A DNA stretch of 64,000 nucleotides from NCBI RefSeq assembly GCF_016653615.1, contig NZ_CP067393.1, forward strand, positions 744,001 through 808,000, given 5' to 3'. Shown piece after piece: positions 37,667-46,362 of the stretch. The stretch comes from Entomomonas asaccharolytica. Lineage in GTDB: Bacteria > Pseudomonadota > Gammaproteobacteria > Pseudomonadales > Pseudomonadaceae. Numbering within the stretch: position 1 is the first letter of the stretch; each line of letters begins with the position of its first letter. Made by a program: the position numbers and the translations under genes. Below the pieces are notes generated by a model. That model ran no database searches, was not told the origin of the DNA, and worked only from the letters and a program-made list of their open reading frames with translations.

Positions 37667-38503
37667 ATGATTAGAGCAATTATATTTATTAGTAGCTTGT
37701 TATTGAGCACTGTATGCTATGCAGAAGGTTTTATAACAAGATTGTTAAATAAACCTGTGCAAGGTGGTGTTGCAGTAATAGCTTTAGATAAAGAAACGGC
37801 TAAGCCTAATGTTTATTATAAAAATAAACCAGTGTTGGTTCTCCATGAAGATAATAAACAATGGATAGCTGTAGTAGGGATTCCTTTAACTACCAAAGCA
37901 GGCACTGAAAGTATTACTGTTAAAGGACAACAAGGTAGTTATACAGTAACTTTTACAGTGGCTCATAAAGATTATCGGGAACAACATATTAAGCTAAAAA
38001 ATAAGCAACAAGTGAACCCTAATGAGCAGAACCAACAACGCATAGCTAAAGAATTAAAATTACAGTTAGCAGCTTATCAGCAGTTTTCTAATCGAATTCC
38101 TAGCAATGTGATGTTCGATCTACCTGTTACAGGTAGGTTATCTAGTCCCTTTGGTTTACGGCGTTTCTTTAATGGTGAAGAGCGTAACCCCCATTCTGGT
38201 TTAGACTTAGCTGTGTCTCAAGGTACTCCCATTAAAGCACCTGCTGATGGCGAAATTATTTTAATAGGTGATTATTTCTTTAATGGTAAGACAATCTTTA
38301 TCGATCATGGGCAAGGTTTAATTAGTATGTTTTGCCATTTATCCGCTATAGATGTAAAACTTGGGCAACAGGTTAAAAGAGGTGAGGTAGTAGCTAAAGT
38401 AGGTGCTACTGGAAGGGCAACAGGGCCACATTTGCATTGGAATGTGAGTCTAAATGATGCTCGTGTTGATCCTGCTATTTTTATTGGTAAGTTTCAGCCT
38501 TAG
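37667..38503 (+). CDS. M23-family metallopeptidase
   Basis: This 278-residue exported protein has a signal peptide (cut near CYAEG), an N-terminal beta domain and a C-terminal LytM/M23 zinc peptidase. The metal ligands are visible as HSGLD (about 175-179) and HLHW (about 254-257), both intact, so it should be an active endopeptidase on peptidoglycan crosslinks rather than an EnvC/NlpD-type activator. Close relatives are found in Pseudomonas. It ends 2 bp from the convergent unknown gene. Confidence 0.9.
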   Translation: MIRAIIFISSLLLSTVCYAEGFITRLLNKPVQGGVAVIALDKETAKPNVYYKNKPVLVLHEDNKQWIAVVGIPLTTKAGTESITVKGQQGSYTVTFTVAHKDYREQHIKLKNKQQVNPNEQNQQRIAKELKLQLAAYQQFSNRIPSNVMFDLPVTGRLSSPFGLRRFFNGEERNPHSGLDLAVSQGTPIKAPADGEIILIGDYFFNGKTIFIDHGQGLISMFCHLSAIDVKLGQQVKRGEVVAKVGATGRATGPHLHWNVSLNDARVDPAIFIGKFQP

Positions 38504-38505
38504 TA

Positions 38506-39060
38506 TTATTTATCTGTTAGCTCAGAAACTGCCTTATGCAGTGCTTGGATATTGCTATAATAGGCTTTTTCGTATTGGCTCTGAATACTAGGTTGCTGAT
38601 TTTGTTTTTCATTACCTAACAATGTAGAGTCTTCTGGATTAATCCATATAAAGTTATAAATTTGATTACGAATATATTTAATCACTGTATCGTCATTGTT
38701 AAGCATCTCATTTAAAATTATATTATGACGATACAAGTTTTCTGCATAATTAGCGACTTTTGCTAGGTAATCTTGTTTATTTTCAATCCCTAGCAAATGA
38801 GAGCTTTTAAATGGTTTCAAGGTATGAAAAGGTAATCGATAAATTGAGCACAGCCTATCAATCAACCGATGTAGAAAAAAATGCTGTTTTAAACAGTTTG
38901 GATCTTTTGCAAACTCCCATACTAGTTCGATAGTACAAACACGGTCTATTTCATAATCAAATAAATCACCACTCTGGTCATTTTCAATGAATTGATCAAC
39001 AGCTTTATCTAAATCAGTACTATAAGCCCATTTTCTGATCACATTTTCATCAAAATGCAT
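38506..39060 (-). CDS. Unrecognised 184-residue cytoplasmic protein downstream of nfuA
   Basis: I recognise no domain. The protein is hydrophilic and mostly helical, without signal or membrane segments. It has acidic start and tail regions and conserved-looking stretches such as IDRVCTIELVWEFAKDPNC and YRLPFHTLKPF. Its four cysteines are not arranged as a metal site. It starts 8 bp after nfuA, so the two are very likely one operon. A link with Fe-S maturation is only an inference from position. Confidence 0.65.
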   Translation of the reverse strand: MHFDENVIRKWAYSTDLDKAVDQFIENDQSGDLFDYEIDRVCTIELVWEFAKDPNCLKQHFFLHRLIDRLCSIYRLPFHTLKPFKSSHLLGIENKQDYLAKVANYAENLYRHNIILNEMLNNDDTVIKYIRNQIYNFIWINPEDSTLLGNEKQNQQPSIQSQYEKAYYSNIQALHKAVSELTDK

Positions 39061-39068
39061 ATATATTC

Positions 39069-39653
39069 CTAATAATACGCATTTTCTCTATTGCTATGAT
39101 CAGTTACATCTCTAACAGCAGTAAGTTCTGGAATACGTTCAAGTAGGGTTTTTTCAACGCCTTCTTTCAGTGTAGTATCAACCATACCACAACCTTGACA
39201 GCCACCACCAAATTGTAAAATAGCAATATTACCCTCTACAATATCAATAAGGCTAATATGCCCACCATGGCTGGCAAGACCTGGGTTAATTTCGGTTTGT
39301 AAATAGTATTCAACACGTTGATTAAGAGGACTGCTTTCATCAATCATAGGTACTTTAGAATTAGGTGCTTTAATCGTTAATTGTCCACCCATGCGATCTT
39401 CAGCAAAATCTACTACTGCATCTTCTAAAAAGGGTTCACTAACTGCATCAATCCAAGCAGTAAATTTAGCTAAACCAAGTACTCTATCAGAAGGGTCTTC
39501 TTCACCAGGACGACAATAAGAAATGCATGTTTCTGCTTGTGGCGTACCTGGTTGAGTGATAAATACTCTGATACCCACATCTTTATGGTCTTGTTTAGCA
39601 AGTAAGCTGGCTAAATAATCCTGTGCCGCTTCTGTAATATTAATACTAGACAT
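39069..39653 (-). CDS. nfuA: Fe-S biogenesis protein NfuA
   Basis: This 194-residue protein carries and delivers [4Fe-4S] clusters, especially under stress. It has a degenerate A-type N-terminal domain (about 1-95) and a C-terminal Nfu domain with the cluster ligands in [10 protein letters not shown] (about 149-158). The length matches E. coli and Pseudomonas NfuA. GGAGT lies before the ATG. Confidence 0.95.
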   Translation of the reverse strand: MSSINITEAAQDYLASLLAKQDHKDVGIRVFITQPGTPQAETCISYCRPGEEDPSDRVLGLAKFTAWIDAVSEPFLEDAVVDFAEDRMGGQLTIKAPNSKVPMIDESSPLNQRVEYYLQTEINPGLASHGGHISLIDIVEGNIAILQFGGGCQGCGMVDTTLKEGVEKTLLERIPELTAVRDVTDHSNRENAYY

Positions 39654-39734
39654 AATGACTCCTAAGTTATTGTGTTTAGTTTACGCTACTATACGGTTTT
39701 TATAAAGTCCTAGTGTTTTAGTAGGAATAATTTG

Positions 39735-40493
39735 TTACTTTATTAATAATAATAGGCCGCATATCATTAAAAAGCAGCCATATAAGATTTTTAATAATTT
39801 TGGGGGTAATGCATAAGCTAACCTAACCCCAAGGCCAACGCTAGTTAAACCACCTAATGCAAGGGGTATACCGACAGCCCAATTAACTTGCCCATGTAGT
39901 ACATACATAAATAATGAGGCCAGTAAGCTAGGCAGTGCTAATGATAAAGCAAGGCTTTGTGCAACTAATTGTGCTAGGCCAAAGACTAAAGTAAGTACGG
40001 GGGTTGCGATAGCACCTGCGCCTACTGCAAAAATACCACCTAAAAAGCCACAAGTTCCGCCTAATACAATAAACCAGATAAATCCGTAAGGTGATTCTTT
40101 ACTTCCTAAAACGGCCTTTTTGCGGAATAAGGCATGTGATATTGAATAGATAGCTAAACAAAACATAAAGATAGCAAATATGTTTTGTAATTTATTGGCT
40201 TGTAAAGTAAGTGCTACATAAGCACCTAGAAAAGATAGAAAGAAACTAGGAATACTTAGCGAAAGCGCATAACGTATATTAATTTTATCGCGTTTATGAT
40301 AGTTGCGCAGCGATAATATGACATTAGGTACTACCATAATTAGCGCAGTACCTTGCGCCATTTGTTGATCGAAACCAAAGAAAATAACTAATATTGGAAT
40401 AACAAGCAGTCCACCACCGATTCCAAATAAAGCACCCAAAAAACCGACACAAGCCCCTAATAAAAAGTCTAGTAAGAAGGCCATTAGTGTCAT
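39735..40493 (-). CDS. TauE/SafE-family sulfite/anion permease
   Basis: This inner-membrane protein has about 252 residues from the ATG at 40493 (AGGA upstream) and about 8 hydrophobic segments. The family motif is seen twice: GFLGALFGIGGGLLVIP in the first half and GGTCGFLGGIFAVGAGAIATP in the second. The TauE/SafE (DUF81) family exports sulfite, sulfoacetate or related anions. It lies 63 bp after the sulfurtransferase gene on the same strand, which favours a sulfur role. A TTG start at 40541 is less likely. Confidence 0.88.
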   Translation of the reverse strand: MTLMAFLLDFLLGACVGFLGALFGIGGGLLVIPILVIFFGFDQQMAQGTALIMVVPNVILSLRNYHKRDKINIRYALSLSIPSFFLSFLGAYVALTLQANKLQNIFAIFMFCLAIYSISHALFRKKAVLGSKESPYGFIWFIVLGGTCGFLGGIFAVGAGAIATPVLTLVFGLAQLVAQSLALSLALPSLLASLFMYVLHGQVNWAVGIPLALGGLTSVGLGVRLAYALPPKLLKILYGCFLMICGLLLLIK

Positions 40494-40556
40494 TACATTA
40501 TTCCTAGCAAATTTTAGTATTGTATTATTTCTTAATAACAATCAATTATCTTTAAA

Positions 40557-41411
40557 TTAATCACCCGTTGCAATAGGGCGTTGGGGATCATTAATCCATT
40601 CACTCCAAGAGCCTGCGTAAAGAGGAACTAATGGATAGCCAGCAAGGCATAAAGCAAATAAGTTATGGCATGCTGATACACCAGAACCACAATAAGCAAA
40701 CACTTTAGCAAGAGGTTTATCCTTAATTAATGTTTGAAAACGTTGTTGCAATTTAGGGATAGTTAAAAATAGACCATCATTATCCAAATTTTCCATAAAG
40801 TTAGCACAAGTTGCACCAGGTATATGACCAGCAATAGGGTCCATTGGTTCCACTTCACCGCGAAAGCGAGGTAATGCTCGAGCATCTAATAGAGTTAATT
40901 GATCATCACCTAACTTTTTCTCTAAGTCATTGGCATTAATTAACAAAGTATCATCAGGTTGGCCTATAAAGTTACCAATATGGACTGGCGATTTATCACT
41001 CGTAATAGGTAAACCTGCTGCTTGCCATGCTTTAAAACCGCCATCTAATAGGAACACATTATCTCTTTTCCCTAACCAAACTAATGACCACCACATTTTA
41101 CTAGCAAACGGGCTAGGGCCATTATCATAAATAACCACTTTACTATCATTATTTAAACCACATTGGGCTAGTTTTTCTATTAGTAGATTGGGATCAGGTA
41201 AAGGATGACGACTGGTTTTGCCTTTTATAACGGGGCTAGAAAGGTCTTTATCTAAATCAATAAAAACGGCATTAGGAATATGGCCTGCTTGATAGGACTG
41301 CTCACCATAACTTGTATCCTCAAGTGAAAATCGGCAATCAAAAATTATTAGATTTTTATCATTTAAATGTTTAGCTAGTTTTTCACAATTAATCAGTTGA
41401 GCAAGAGCCAT
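40557..41411 (-). CDS. sseA: 3-mercaptopyruvate sulfurtransferase
   Basis: This 284-residue protein has two rhodanese domains. Only the second is catalytic, with the active-site loop CGSGVSA (Cys near 240), which marks it as a mercaptopyruvate rather than thiosulfate sulfurtransferase. The first domain has DCRFSLEDT and GGFKAWQAAG. It moves sulfur from 3-mercaptopyruvate to thiol acceptors and can produce H2S or supply tRNA thiolation. AGGAG precedes the ATG. It lies divergently from glnK with a 351-bp gap. Confidence 0.92.
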   Translation of the reverse strand: MALAQLINCEKLAKHLNDKNLIIFDCRFSLEDTSYGEQSYQAGHIPNAVFIDLDKDLSSPVIKGKTSRHPLPDPNLLIEKLAQCGLNNDSKVVIYDNGPSPFASKMWWSLVWLGKRDNVFLLDGGFKAWQAAGLPITSDKSPVHIGNFIGQPDDTLLINANDLEKKLGDDQLTLLDARALPRFRGEVEPMDPIAGHIPGATCANFMENLDNDGLFLTIPKLQQRFQTLIKDKPLAKVFAYCGSGVSACHNLFALCLAGYPLVPLYAGSWSEWINDPQRPIATGD

Positions 41412-41527
41412 TGTTTTTCTCCTCTAATTTTCTTTGTCAGTAATATACCTATTCACAATAAATAGATCACTGTAAATTTTAAGTTTACATAATGACGCAC
41501 CAAAATAACTAGTTTTGATTCTTTATA

Positions 41528-41546
41528 TTGCACCAAGAAGATGCAA
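41528..41546. promoter_or_regulatory. Candidate NtrC-binding site
   Basis: TTGCACC-N5-GATGCAA is an inverted repeat with one mismatch. It is close to the known NtrC consensus (TGCACC-N5-GGTGCA) and sits about 70 bp upstream of the sigma-54 promoter, as expected for an enhancer. Confidence 0.6.
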
Positions 41547-41617
41547 AATTTATCAGCAGACATAAAAAATATATTAATAATCAATGTCTTGTATATTGTG
41601 TAGGAAATATTATTTAT

Positions 41618-41633
41618 TGGCAAGCTTTCTGCA
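41618..41633 (+). promoter_or_regulatory. Sigma-54 promoter for glnK-amtB
   Basis: TGGCAAGCTTTCTGCA fits the -24/-12 consensus (TGGCACG-N4-TTGCA), with exactly 10 nt between the invariant GG and GC. Transcription would start near 41645, leaving a leader of about 118 nt. The rest of the 351-bp gap also holds the NtrC site and a leader hairpin. Confidence 0.72.
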
Positions 41634-41702
41634 ATAGACCAATTAACAAGTAACTTTTACTTAGTTTTTAATTTTTTAAGTACTAAACAAGTGCATATAT
41701 AG

Positions 41703-41743
41703 GATAAACTGTACAGCGGGGTTTCTCTCCTGTACGGTTTATC
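41703..41743 (+). promoter_or_regulatory. 14-bp hairpin in the glnK leader
   Basis: GATAAACTGTACAG pairs with CTGTACGGTTTATC (one G-U), with a 13-nt loop, ending 5 nt before the ribosome site AGAGGAGAG at 41749. There is no T tract, so it is not a standard terminator. It could protect the message or block read-through from upstream. Confidence 0.6.
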
Positions 41744-41762
41744 TAGCCAGAGGAGAGTTTGA

Positions 41763-42101
<339 letters not shown>

Positions 42102-42128
42102 GTAATTGTCAGTGCAGGAGAAACCCCC

Positions 42129-43451
42129 ATGTTATCTTTCCGTAAATTATTCGGAATGGCTTGCCTATTGGCGTTAGCCACTCCCATTGCCATGGCACAA
42201 GAAACCACAAAGCTCGATAGTGGCGATACTGCCTGGATGCTTATCTCAACAGCACTTGTTCTTTTTATGACTATTCCTGGCCTTGCTTTATTTTATGGCG
42301 GTATGGTTCGCGCTAAAAATATTCTATCAGTGATGATGCAATCATTTGCTGTAACAGCATTGGTGACCATTCTATGGTTTATTTATGGCTATAGTATTGC
42401 TTTTAGTACAGCAGGAATGGAGGCAGGTGTCACTAACTTCAATTCATTTGTGGGCAGTTTAGATAATTTATTCTTAAAGCAATTAGGCCATGATAGCTTA
42501 AATGGTACTTATCCAGAAAGTGTGTGGATTACCTTTCAATTAACCTTTGCCATATTAACCCCAGTACTTATTGTCGGTGCTTTTGCTGAGCGGATGAAGT
42601 TTTCTGCTATGTTAGTGTTTATGGGTTGCTGGTTTACTTTAGTGTATGCGCCTATTGCTCATATGGTATGGGGTGGCGATGGTGGCCTTATGCATGAATG
42701 GGGAGTAATTGATTTCGCTGGTGGTACAGTGGTGCATATTAATGCAGGTGTTGCTGGTTTGGTAGCTTGTTTAATGCTTGGTAAGCGTAAAGGTTATCCA
42801 TCATCAGCTATGGCGCCCCATAATTTACCCTTTACTTTAGTAGGCGCAGCAATGTTATGGGTTGGCTGGTTTGGTTTCAACGCTGGCTCAGCAGGTGCCG
42901 CAGACACCTCTGCTGGTATGGCGATGTTAGTTACGCAAATTGCTACTGCCGCAGCAGCGTTAGCATGGATGGCTTGTGAATGGATTATTCATGGCAAACC
43001 AAGTGCCTTAGGTATTGCTTCTGGGGTAGTGGCTGGCTTAGTAGCTATTACACCTGCGGCTGGTACAGCAGGTCCTGCGGGTGCATTGGTAATTGGCTTA
43101 GCCTCTGGTGTTATTTGTTTCTTCTGTGCTACTACGCTAAAACGTAAATTAGGCTATGATGATTCTCTGGATGCCTTTGGTGTGCATGGTATCGGCGGTA
43201 TCGTAGGTGCTATATTAACAGGCGTTTTTGCAGCACCTATGCTGGGTGGTTTTGATGCAGGTGTTACTAATATAGCTCACCAAGTCTGGATACAAACACT
43301 AAGTGTCATCGTCACCATTACTTATACAGCTATTGTTACCTTTGTTATTTTATTTATTATTGATAAATTAATGGGATTGCGTGTAACAGAGGAAGAAGAG
43401 GTAATTGGTTTAGATCTTTCATCGCATAATGAACGTGGTTATAACCTATAA
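42129..43451 (+). CDS. amtB: Ammonium transporter AmtB
   Basis: This 440-residue inner-membrane channel conducts ammonium. It has a cleavable signal peptide (PIAMAQE), then 11 membrane segments. DTAWMLISTALVLFMTIPGLALF is the first, HMVWGGDGG carries the first pore His (about 177) and FGVHGIGGIVGA the second (about 353). The C-terminal tail after the last segment is the GlnK-binding region. AGGAG precedes the ATG. A strong terminator follows. Confidence 0.97.
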   Translation: MLSFRKLFGMACLLALATPIAMAQETTKLDSGDTAWMLISTALVLFMTIPGLALFYGGMVRAKNILSVMMQSFAVTALVTILWFIYGYSIAFSTAGMEAGVTNFNSFVGSLDNLFLKQLGHDSLNGTYPESVWITFQLTFAILTPVLIVGAFAERMKFSAMLVFMGCWFTLVYAPIAHMVWGGDGGLMHEWGVIDFAGGTVVHINAGVAGLVACLMLGKRKGYPSSAMAPHNLPFTLVGAAMLWVGWFGFNAGSAGAADTSAGMAMLVTQIATAAAALAWMACEWIIHGKPSALGIASGVVAGLVAITPAAGTAGPAGALVIGLASGVICFFCATTLKRKLGYDDSLDAFGVHGIGGIVGAILTGVFAAPMLGGFDAGVTNIAHQVWIQTLSVIVTITYTAIVTFVILFIIDKLMGLRVTEEEEVIGLDLSSHNERGYNL

Positions 43452-43471
43452 TAATTAACGCGTGATATGTG

Positions 43472-43502
43472 AAAACGCCCAGTGTTTGCTGGGCGTTTCT
43501 AT
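43472..43502 (+). terminator. glnK-amtB terminator
   Basis: A stem AAACGCCCAG / CTGGGCGTTT with a 6-nt loop lies 21 bp after the amtB stop. Confidence 0.85.
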
Positions 43503-43601
43503 TTCAGAAAATTATTTTATATAAAATTGAACTATTTTATTGAAGAAATGACTCAAATTATTTTATATTATTAGAAAATTCACGTGATTAATGGGGTGCT
43601 T

Positions 43602-43886
43602 ATGATTGATGATGATTTAGAACAAGAAAGTGACGATGATATTGAAGAACAAGAAGATGAGGCTGTAGACGCTTATAATGGTCCTGATAGTGATGAGGCA
43701 GAAGACATTAATGAGCAAGATGAGATACCTACAAGCAATAAAAAGGTAGGTAAACCAGCCGCTGAAGAGGAAGAGTTGCCTAGTATAGAGGCAAAGCAAA
43801 AAGAACGTGATGCGTTAGAGCGTGCTATGCAGGAGTTTCTTGCTAAAGGTGGTAAGATACAAACTTTGGATTCTGACAATAAATAG
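43602..43886 (+). CDS. sutA: RNA polymerase-associated regulator SutA (shortened C-terminus)
   Basis: This protein of about 94 residues is acidic and disordered at its start (DDDLEQESDDDIEEQEDE). A conserved helical core EEELPSIEAKQKERDALERA and QEFLAKGGKIQ follows. That core matches SutA of Pseudomonas aeruginosa, a small protein that binds RNA polymerase and shifts transcription during slow growth. There too the gene follows glnK-amtB. The P. aeruginosa protein has a further tail after the core; here it ends LDSDNK, a few residues on. The ATG at 43602 with GGGGTG upstream is preferred over the GTG at 43584. A terminator separates it from amtB, so it probably has its own promoter. Confidence 0.82.
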   Translation: MIDDDLEQESDDDIEEQEDEAVDAYNGPDSDEAEDINEQDEIPTSNKKVGKPAAEEEELPSIEAKQKERDALERAMQEFLAKGGKIQTLDSDNK

Positions 43887-43894
43887 AAAATCAC

Positions 43895-43926
43895 ATTGCT
43901 TGCTATGGGACTGCATAGCAAGCAAT
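43895..43926. terminator. Hairpin between convergent sutA and rpiA
   Basis: A perfect 13-bp stem ATTGCTTGCTATG / CATAGCAAGCAAT with a 6-nt loop fills the 50-bp gap. No T tract follows on either strand. Confidence 0.65.
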
Positions 43927-43936
43927 AATAACAGTA

Positions 43937-44611
43937 TTAGGCTGTAAGCAATTGAACACCTTTATCTTGTGTTCCTAAGAATAATAAATCAGCAGGTCTT
44001 TTAACAAATAGTCCATTACAAACAACACCTGTAATATCATTAAGTTTCATTTCTAAATCTTTGGCTTTGTTGATAGTTAGGTTGTGTACATCAAGTATCA
44101 CATTACCATTATCGGTAATAAAGCCTTCGCGGTAAATTGGGTCGCCACCTAATTTAACGATTTCTCTGGCCACGTAACTACGGGCCATGGGGATGACTTC
44201 AATAGGAAGAGGGAACGCACCTAGTGTATCAACAAACTTACTTTCATCAGCGATACAGATAAAATTTTTGGCAACAGCAGCGATAATTTTTTCTCGAGTT
44301 AATGCTCCGCCACCCCCTTTAATTAATTCGAGATAGCGATTAACTTCATCTGCACCATCAATATAAAACTCTAATTCAGCGACACTGTTTAAATCATAAA
44401 CTGGGATACCATGTTTTTTTAACCGTTCTGCAGATTGTTCTGAACTGGCAACAGCACCTTCAAAATCCATTTTATGATTAGCTAGTAAATCGATGAAATA
44501 GTTAGTTGTAGAACCTGTTCCAATGCCAATAATGCTGTTTCTTTCTAATTTAGGCATCAGGTAGGACATGGCAGTTTGAGCAGCAGCTTGTTTTAATTGA
44601 TTTTGTTGCAT
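43937..44611 (-). CDS. rpiA: Ribose-5-phosphate isomerase A
   Basis: This 224-residue enzyme interconverts ribose-5-phosphate and ribulose-5-phosphate in the pentose phosphate pathway. Motifs are [13 protein letters not shown] (27-39), YIDGADEVN (about 83-91) and [12 protein letters not shown] (about 98), which form the active site. It is a single gene, with tal of the same pathway 26 kb away. Confidence 0.96.
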   Translation of the reverse strand: MQQNQLKQAAAQTAMSYLMPKLERNSIIGIGTGSTTNYFIDLLANHKMDFEGAVASSEQSAERLKKHGIPVYDLNSVAELEFYIDGADEVNRYLELIKGGGGALTREKIIAAVAKNFICIADESKFVDTLGAFPLPIEVIPMARSYVAREIVKLGGDPIYREGFITDNGNVILDVHNLTINKAKDLEMKLNDITGVVCNGLFVKRPADLLFLGTQDKGVQLLTA

Positions 44612-44735
44612 AGTAGTACCCTTCTGTCAGTGAGGTTTTTTAAATATTATAGCAGATAACCTTGATTATATAGGTAGTAGATACCGTAATAACTCATAAA
44701 TGTTTGATGGTTGTTTGGGTATTTAGCTTAATTTG

Positions 44736-45158
44736 TTAAATTAATTCGTAATCCACACTAATTTCGGCTTTTAATAATCTGCTTACAGGGCATGTTTTAG
44801 CAGCAGTTATTGCCATTTCTGCAAATTGGTCTTTACTTATGTTAGGTATTCGAGCTTTTACAGTTAGATGAGAGTGAGTCATGGTCGATGAATCAAAATC
44901 TATGGTCACTTCTGCGCTAGTTTCAATATAGTCTGCAACTAAGTCAGTTTTTTCAAGTAATTCAGTTAGCATTAACGTAAAACAATCAGCATGAGCGGCT
45001 GCTATCAATTCGGCAGGATTAGTAGCTTGTTTATGGCCATCATCAAAATGAGATACAAATGAATAAGGCGTATTGTAGATTTGTTTGCTTTGTGTAGTTG
45101 TTACACCTTTTCCTTCAGCTCTTGATCCTTCCCATATAGCAATGGCAGACTGTTTCAT
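44736..45158 (-). CDS. OsmC-family peroxiredoxin-like protein
   Basis: This 140-residue OsmC/Ohr-fold protein reduces organic hydroperoxides. The two redox cysteines are present: HADCFTLML (about Cys59) and TCPVSRLL (about Cys124), with TNPAELIAAAHA as the family signature. It is closer to E. coli OsmC than to Ohr by the TNPAEL...CPVSRLLKA pattern. It is transcribed alone and is divergent from folA. Confidence 0.9.
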   Translation of the reverse strand: MKQSAIAIWEGSRAEGKGVTTTQSKQIYNTPYSFVSHFDDGHKQATNPAELIAAAHADCFTLMLTELLEKTDLVADYIETSAEVTIDFDSSTMTHSHLTVKARIPNISKDQFAEMAITAAKTCPVSRLLKAEISVDYELI

Positions 45159-45307
45159 GCTGTAGTTTCCTAAGTTTTTAGAAGTATCTTTGCTGTATTA
45201 TTAAACATTTTTAGATTATTAAACAATGATAAATTTGGCTTAAAACGAATATAAAGTGGTTTATCAGGTATACTTATGTATCACTTTGTTAATGGATATA
45301 AGATGTT

Positions 45308-45814
45308 ATGTTGCCTTTATCAATTATAGTAGCATTAGCAGATAATCATATCATTGGTATTAATAACCAATTACCTTGGCATTTACCTGCTGATTTAAAG
45401 CATTTTAAAGCGGTTACTACAGGAAAACCCATTATTATGGGGCGTAAAACATGGGAGTCTTTAGGGCGACCTTTGCCTAATCGATTAAATATCGTAATAA
45501 GTCGACAAACAGATTTTATAGCAGATGGAGCAGAGGTTTATCCAACTTTAGAAAAAGCTATACAACGTGCAAATGAATGGGCTACTACACAACAGGTTTC
45601 TGAAATGATGCTGATAGGTGGCGCACAGCTTTATACGATGGCTTTAGCTACGAATGTTGTGGATAAATTATATTTAACCCGTGTTCATCTTAAGCCAGAG
45701 GGAGATGCTTGGTTTCCTAACTTTGATGAGAGTAGGTGGCATAAAGTGGAAACACAAAGCTTTGCGGCAGAGGATGATAAACCTGCGTACACTATAGAGG
45801 TTTGGCATAAGTAA
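45308..45814 (+). CDS. folA: Dihydrofolate reductase
   Basis: This 168-residue NADPH-dependent enzyme makes tetrahydrofolate. It has IVALADNHIIGINNQLPWHLPADL (Asp27-equivalent in the active site), MGRKTWESLGRPLPNR and the NADPH-binding GGAQLYTMAL. The length is normal for chromosomal DHFR. The ribosome site is weak. It is convergent with the sulfite reductase genes. Confidence 0.96.
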   Translation: MLPLSIIVALADNHIIGINNQLPWHLPADLKHFKAVTTGKPIIMGRKTWESLGRPLPNRLNIVISRQTDFIADGAEVYPTLEKAIQRANEWATTQQVSEMMLIGGAQLYTMALATNVVDKLYLTRVHLKPEGDAWFPNFDESRWHKVETQSFAAEDDKPAYTIEVWHK

Positions 45815-45826
45815 ATTTAAAAAGAA

Positions 45827-45859
45827 GCTATTTTCTAGTATGGGTAACTAGAAAATAGC
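45827..45859. terminator. Hairpin between convergent folA and the DUF934 gene
   Basis: A perfect 13-bp stem GCTATTTTCTAGT / ACTAGAAAATAGC with a 7-nt loop occupies most of the 53-bp gap. It has no T tract. Confidence 0.65.
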
Positions 45860-45867
45860 GAATAGTA

Positions 45868-46362
45868 TCAGCGTCTTCTAAATAATGGTAAAGGCTGATC
45901 TGTTGCACCTTGGTAAGTTTCTGTAAAGTCATTTAAACTTAATAAAGCGTTTTCAATGTCTTTATCCGCTTTTACAGCAAAGGCATTAAAACCACAACGT
46001 TGCATAGCAAATAATTGGTCTTTTAATACATCACCAATGGCACGTACTTCCCCTTTATATTGATAGCGATCACGTAAAATACGTGCGCTAGAGTAGTGGC
46101 GCCCATCCGTAAATGCAGGAAACTCTAGGGCTATAAGGGGTAGTGTTGCTAAATCATCGGCTAGTACTTCAATTTCCTGTGATGAGTCTAGCCACACAGC
46201 AGTTTGGCCATCACGTTTTTGTAGCAATTGTTTATGTTCTTGCCATAAATTAAGAGGCACAATAACATCATCACAGTTAGCAATATCTTCAAGGCTAATA
46301 TCATTAGCTAACAAATGCCAATTATCATTGACTATTTGAGCATCTTTAATTATTTTTTGCAT
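45868..46362 (-). CDS. DUF934 protein partner of sulfite reductase
   Basis: This protein of about 164 residues belongs to DUF934, which nearly always follows a siroheme nitrite/sulfite reductase gene. The conserved part is FPAFTDGRHYSSARILRDR and GEVRAIGDVLKDQLFAMQRCGFNAF. It is thought to assist sulfite reduction, but its mechanism is unknown. The second ATG (46362) lies 7 nt from AAGGAG, whereas the first (46368) is only 1 nt away, so the second is chosen. It overlaps the end of cysI by 17 bp. Confidence 0.88.
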   Translation of the reverse strand: MQKIIKDAQIVNDNWHLLANDISLEDIANCDDVIVPLNLWQEHKQLLQKRDGQTAVWLDSSQEIEVLADDLATLPLIALEFPAFTDGRHYSSARILRDRYQYKGEVRAIGDVLKDQLFAMQRCGFNAFAVKADKDIENALLSLNDFTETYQGATDQPLPLFRRR

